This document shows, piece after piece, positions 62,257 to 64,000 of a stretch of 64,000 nucleotides of DNA. Both the position numbers and the translations under genes were made by a program. Each line of letters opens with the position of its first letter. Within the stretch, counting starts at the first letter, position 1. The stretch spans positions 1,139,010 through 1,203,009 of the forward strand of contig VFFE01007070.1 of NCBI GenBank assembly GCA_008921705.1, written 5' to 3'. The notes under the pieces are model-generated. The model had not been told where the DNA came from, searched no databases, and was given only the letters and a program-made list of their open reading frames with translations. This DNA comes from Burhinus oedicnemus (lineage: Eukaryota > Chordata > Aves > Charadriiformes > Burhinidae).

Positions 62257-64000
62257 TGATTCTTGGAGAATTTCATGGGATAAGGTTACGGTAATGGCCA
62301 TTCAGGACTACTGAAGCAGGGTTTTTCAATCCCCACCCCAGCAAAAATCAAAGCTCATTCCCAAATAAGGCTGCACCCAAGTGGATGCTGTTACGCTGGT
62401 GCCAGTACACCCTAGTGATTTTCTAACAGTAGCTGCCATCAGTGATACTCCGAATCCCAAAGTGCTTCACATCCAGCCTTCCAGTTGTCCTCCTTGAGTG
62501 TTGCAGGTCTGCTCATACATCCTTTCCCACTGTGTTTCTGCCAGCTGAACGAATTACTGACCTCACCTCCCTCCAGCTGTGCGGCACAACTTCTCACTCT
62601 CCTTACCTCTGCCTGCTGAACCACTCACATGAATTCTCCTAACTTGTCTCAGACAAAAATAACTGAGGTTAGCAAGGAACTGCTGCTTAAAGTGCTGTGG
62701 AAAATTTAGATCATTTTTATTTAAATGGGTGAAGAAGCAATTTTTACAAGCAACTGAGCTTGCCAGTCACCAAAGACCTTTAGCTTGGATAGAAGTTTTA
62801 AGTAACTTGTATTGACACATAATGAAAATGCTCTAACACACTTCCCAGCTACTAGAAAAACGGCTAGAAAGTAAGGCATAGTAAGTTTCAGCAGGGGAGC
62901 CAAAAGCAACAAGTCCTGACAATACACCAATTTTCCTTTTTAAACACCTGACTCCTTTCCTCAGAAGCACTCTGCTTTGCTAAGGGCAGTCCAAATCACC
63001 AGGAATGACAATACATTTCCCCCATTTGGACTCCTGCTCTCTGAAAAACTAGGTTTATATCCAGAAGCACTCAAATCACGAGCACAGTTAGGGGTGGAAT
63101 AAAGACTCAAATCATGACATTTAATTTCACTTACTGGTGTCTTTCCCATCCCTCTTGATAGTCAGTGGCAATTCTTAGATGACATCCCCATTTCTTACTT
63201 ATAAGTCACGTTTTCCTGAAGTTAAAATGATGATGATATGGACCAGTCTGTAAAAGATTGACTATAAATCAGAATCACAAAGCTCATTCAGTAAAACTGA
63301 ACAATTTTATCTGATACCTCTTTTGGGATTACAGCTAGTTGGAAAAGTACTCTTATTTTTGTTTTGGATAGGAGTTTATTGGTTTTGGTCTTGACTTTAC
63401 TTGTTAATCCTTGTTTTAATTTTAAGTAGAAAATTAGCAGTTTCTTGATAAGAAATAATTTTCAATAAAAAATCCTCTGTTCTGAAAAAATAACTTAGAA
63501 TTTTACTTAAGGGTGATTTTTGGTTTTCTAATAACTACTTTTAAGAGAAAGACTTTTTTGTTTTTTAATAAAACATTATTTATTTATTTATTCCATTTTT
63601 ACCGGAATGAAATGTCTTTTCCTTCTTCCTGCTTTTTCTTTTCCCAATGTTCCCTAAGGGAGTTGATCCCTCCGTATGGCATTGTTAGACAGCATGAAGG
63701 TTAAATAAGGGCTGCATTGCAGTGTATTTAGTTGCTTGGAAACATTCAGTCTCAACTTTAAAGTTACTTTCACAGGTATTTTTCTTTTCACTCCTTTTGA
63801 CCCTACAGCCTGTGACTATATAAACCATCACACCAATTGCATAAAGTTATGTAGTGGAAAGACCTAAAATGAGTTCCACTCAAAATTTTAAAAGCTCTTA
63901 TTGCCTCTGCATATGCTATTTAGCCTTGAGAAAAAAATAATCTATCAATATAAAAGTACCATGAAAGGCACAAAGCATTTCGTCTTTCTTTGGCTCGAAA
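62257..64000. other. Non-coding unique DNA, no gene seen
   Basis: No supported gene. Short open frames only (up to about 69 codons). It contains a TTTA run at about 63578-63594 and a T-rich stretch just before it. Confidence 0.6.

Noticed and set aside
1..64000. Search for CRISPR arrays, operons, phage or bacterial systems, LTR retrovirus genes, tRNA and rRNA genes
   Set aside because: Nothing fits; the sequence is vertebrate non-coding DNA with LINE and SINE remnants, and I saw no retroviral gag, pol or env block or paired LTRs.

Overview
The window looks like AT-rich, non-coding DNA from a bird (most likely an intron or a gene desert). The main evidence is the set of CR1 non-LTR retrotransposon remnants. 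Several end in the octamer repeat typical of avian CR1 3' ends (ATTCTATG on the element strand), and three carry recognisable pieces of the CR1 ORF2 endonuclease/reverse transcriptase protein. I found no host protein-coding exon, tRNA, rRNA, known small RNA, CRISPR array or operon-like structure that I can support. Short host exons cannot be excluded by eye.

Layout. 1-7447: unique AT-rich DNA with short homopolymers. 7448-8697: a decayed CR1 copy (copy A) with an internal deletion of about 213 bp inside the reverse transcriptase. 8698-25944: unique DNA with a few old MIR-like fragments and a 12-bp inverted repeat. 25945-26075: a short CR1 tail. 26076-32944: unique DNA. 32945-35735: the largest and best-preserved CR1 (copy B, about 2.8 kb), with a 412-codon open reverse-transcriptase frame, an upstream endonuclease part with two in-frame stops, and a 20-N assembly gap. 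35736-47784: unique DNA with MIR-like fragments, microsatellites and a cluster of paired TTAATTA motifs near 46.2-46.4 kb. 47785-48235: an old CR1 fragment. 55003-55148: another CR1 tail, followed directly by a G/T-only style tract. 58565-58850: what appears to be a very old CR1 fragment of the type shared with turtles and crocodilians. 60901-62256: CR1 copy C, with a lost catalytic aspartate. 62257-64000: unique DNA.

All seven CR1 remnants lie on the minus strand. Since LINEs tend to be retained antisense to the host transcript in introns, this weakly suggests that the window is transcribed on the plus strand.

The elements do not work together as a system: none is complete, and the endonuclease and reverse transcriptase remnants are molecular fossils. 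I looked for a previously undescribed system and do not see one. The most worthwhile leads are a few blocks that read like conserved non-coding elements (10.1, 45.1, 46.2, 55.5 and 60.3 kb), which a multi-species alignment would confirm or dismiss.
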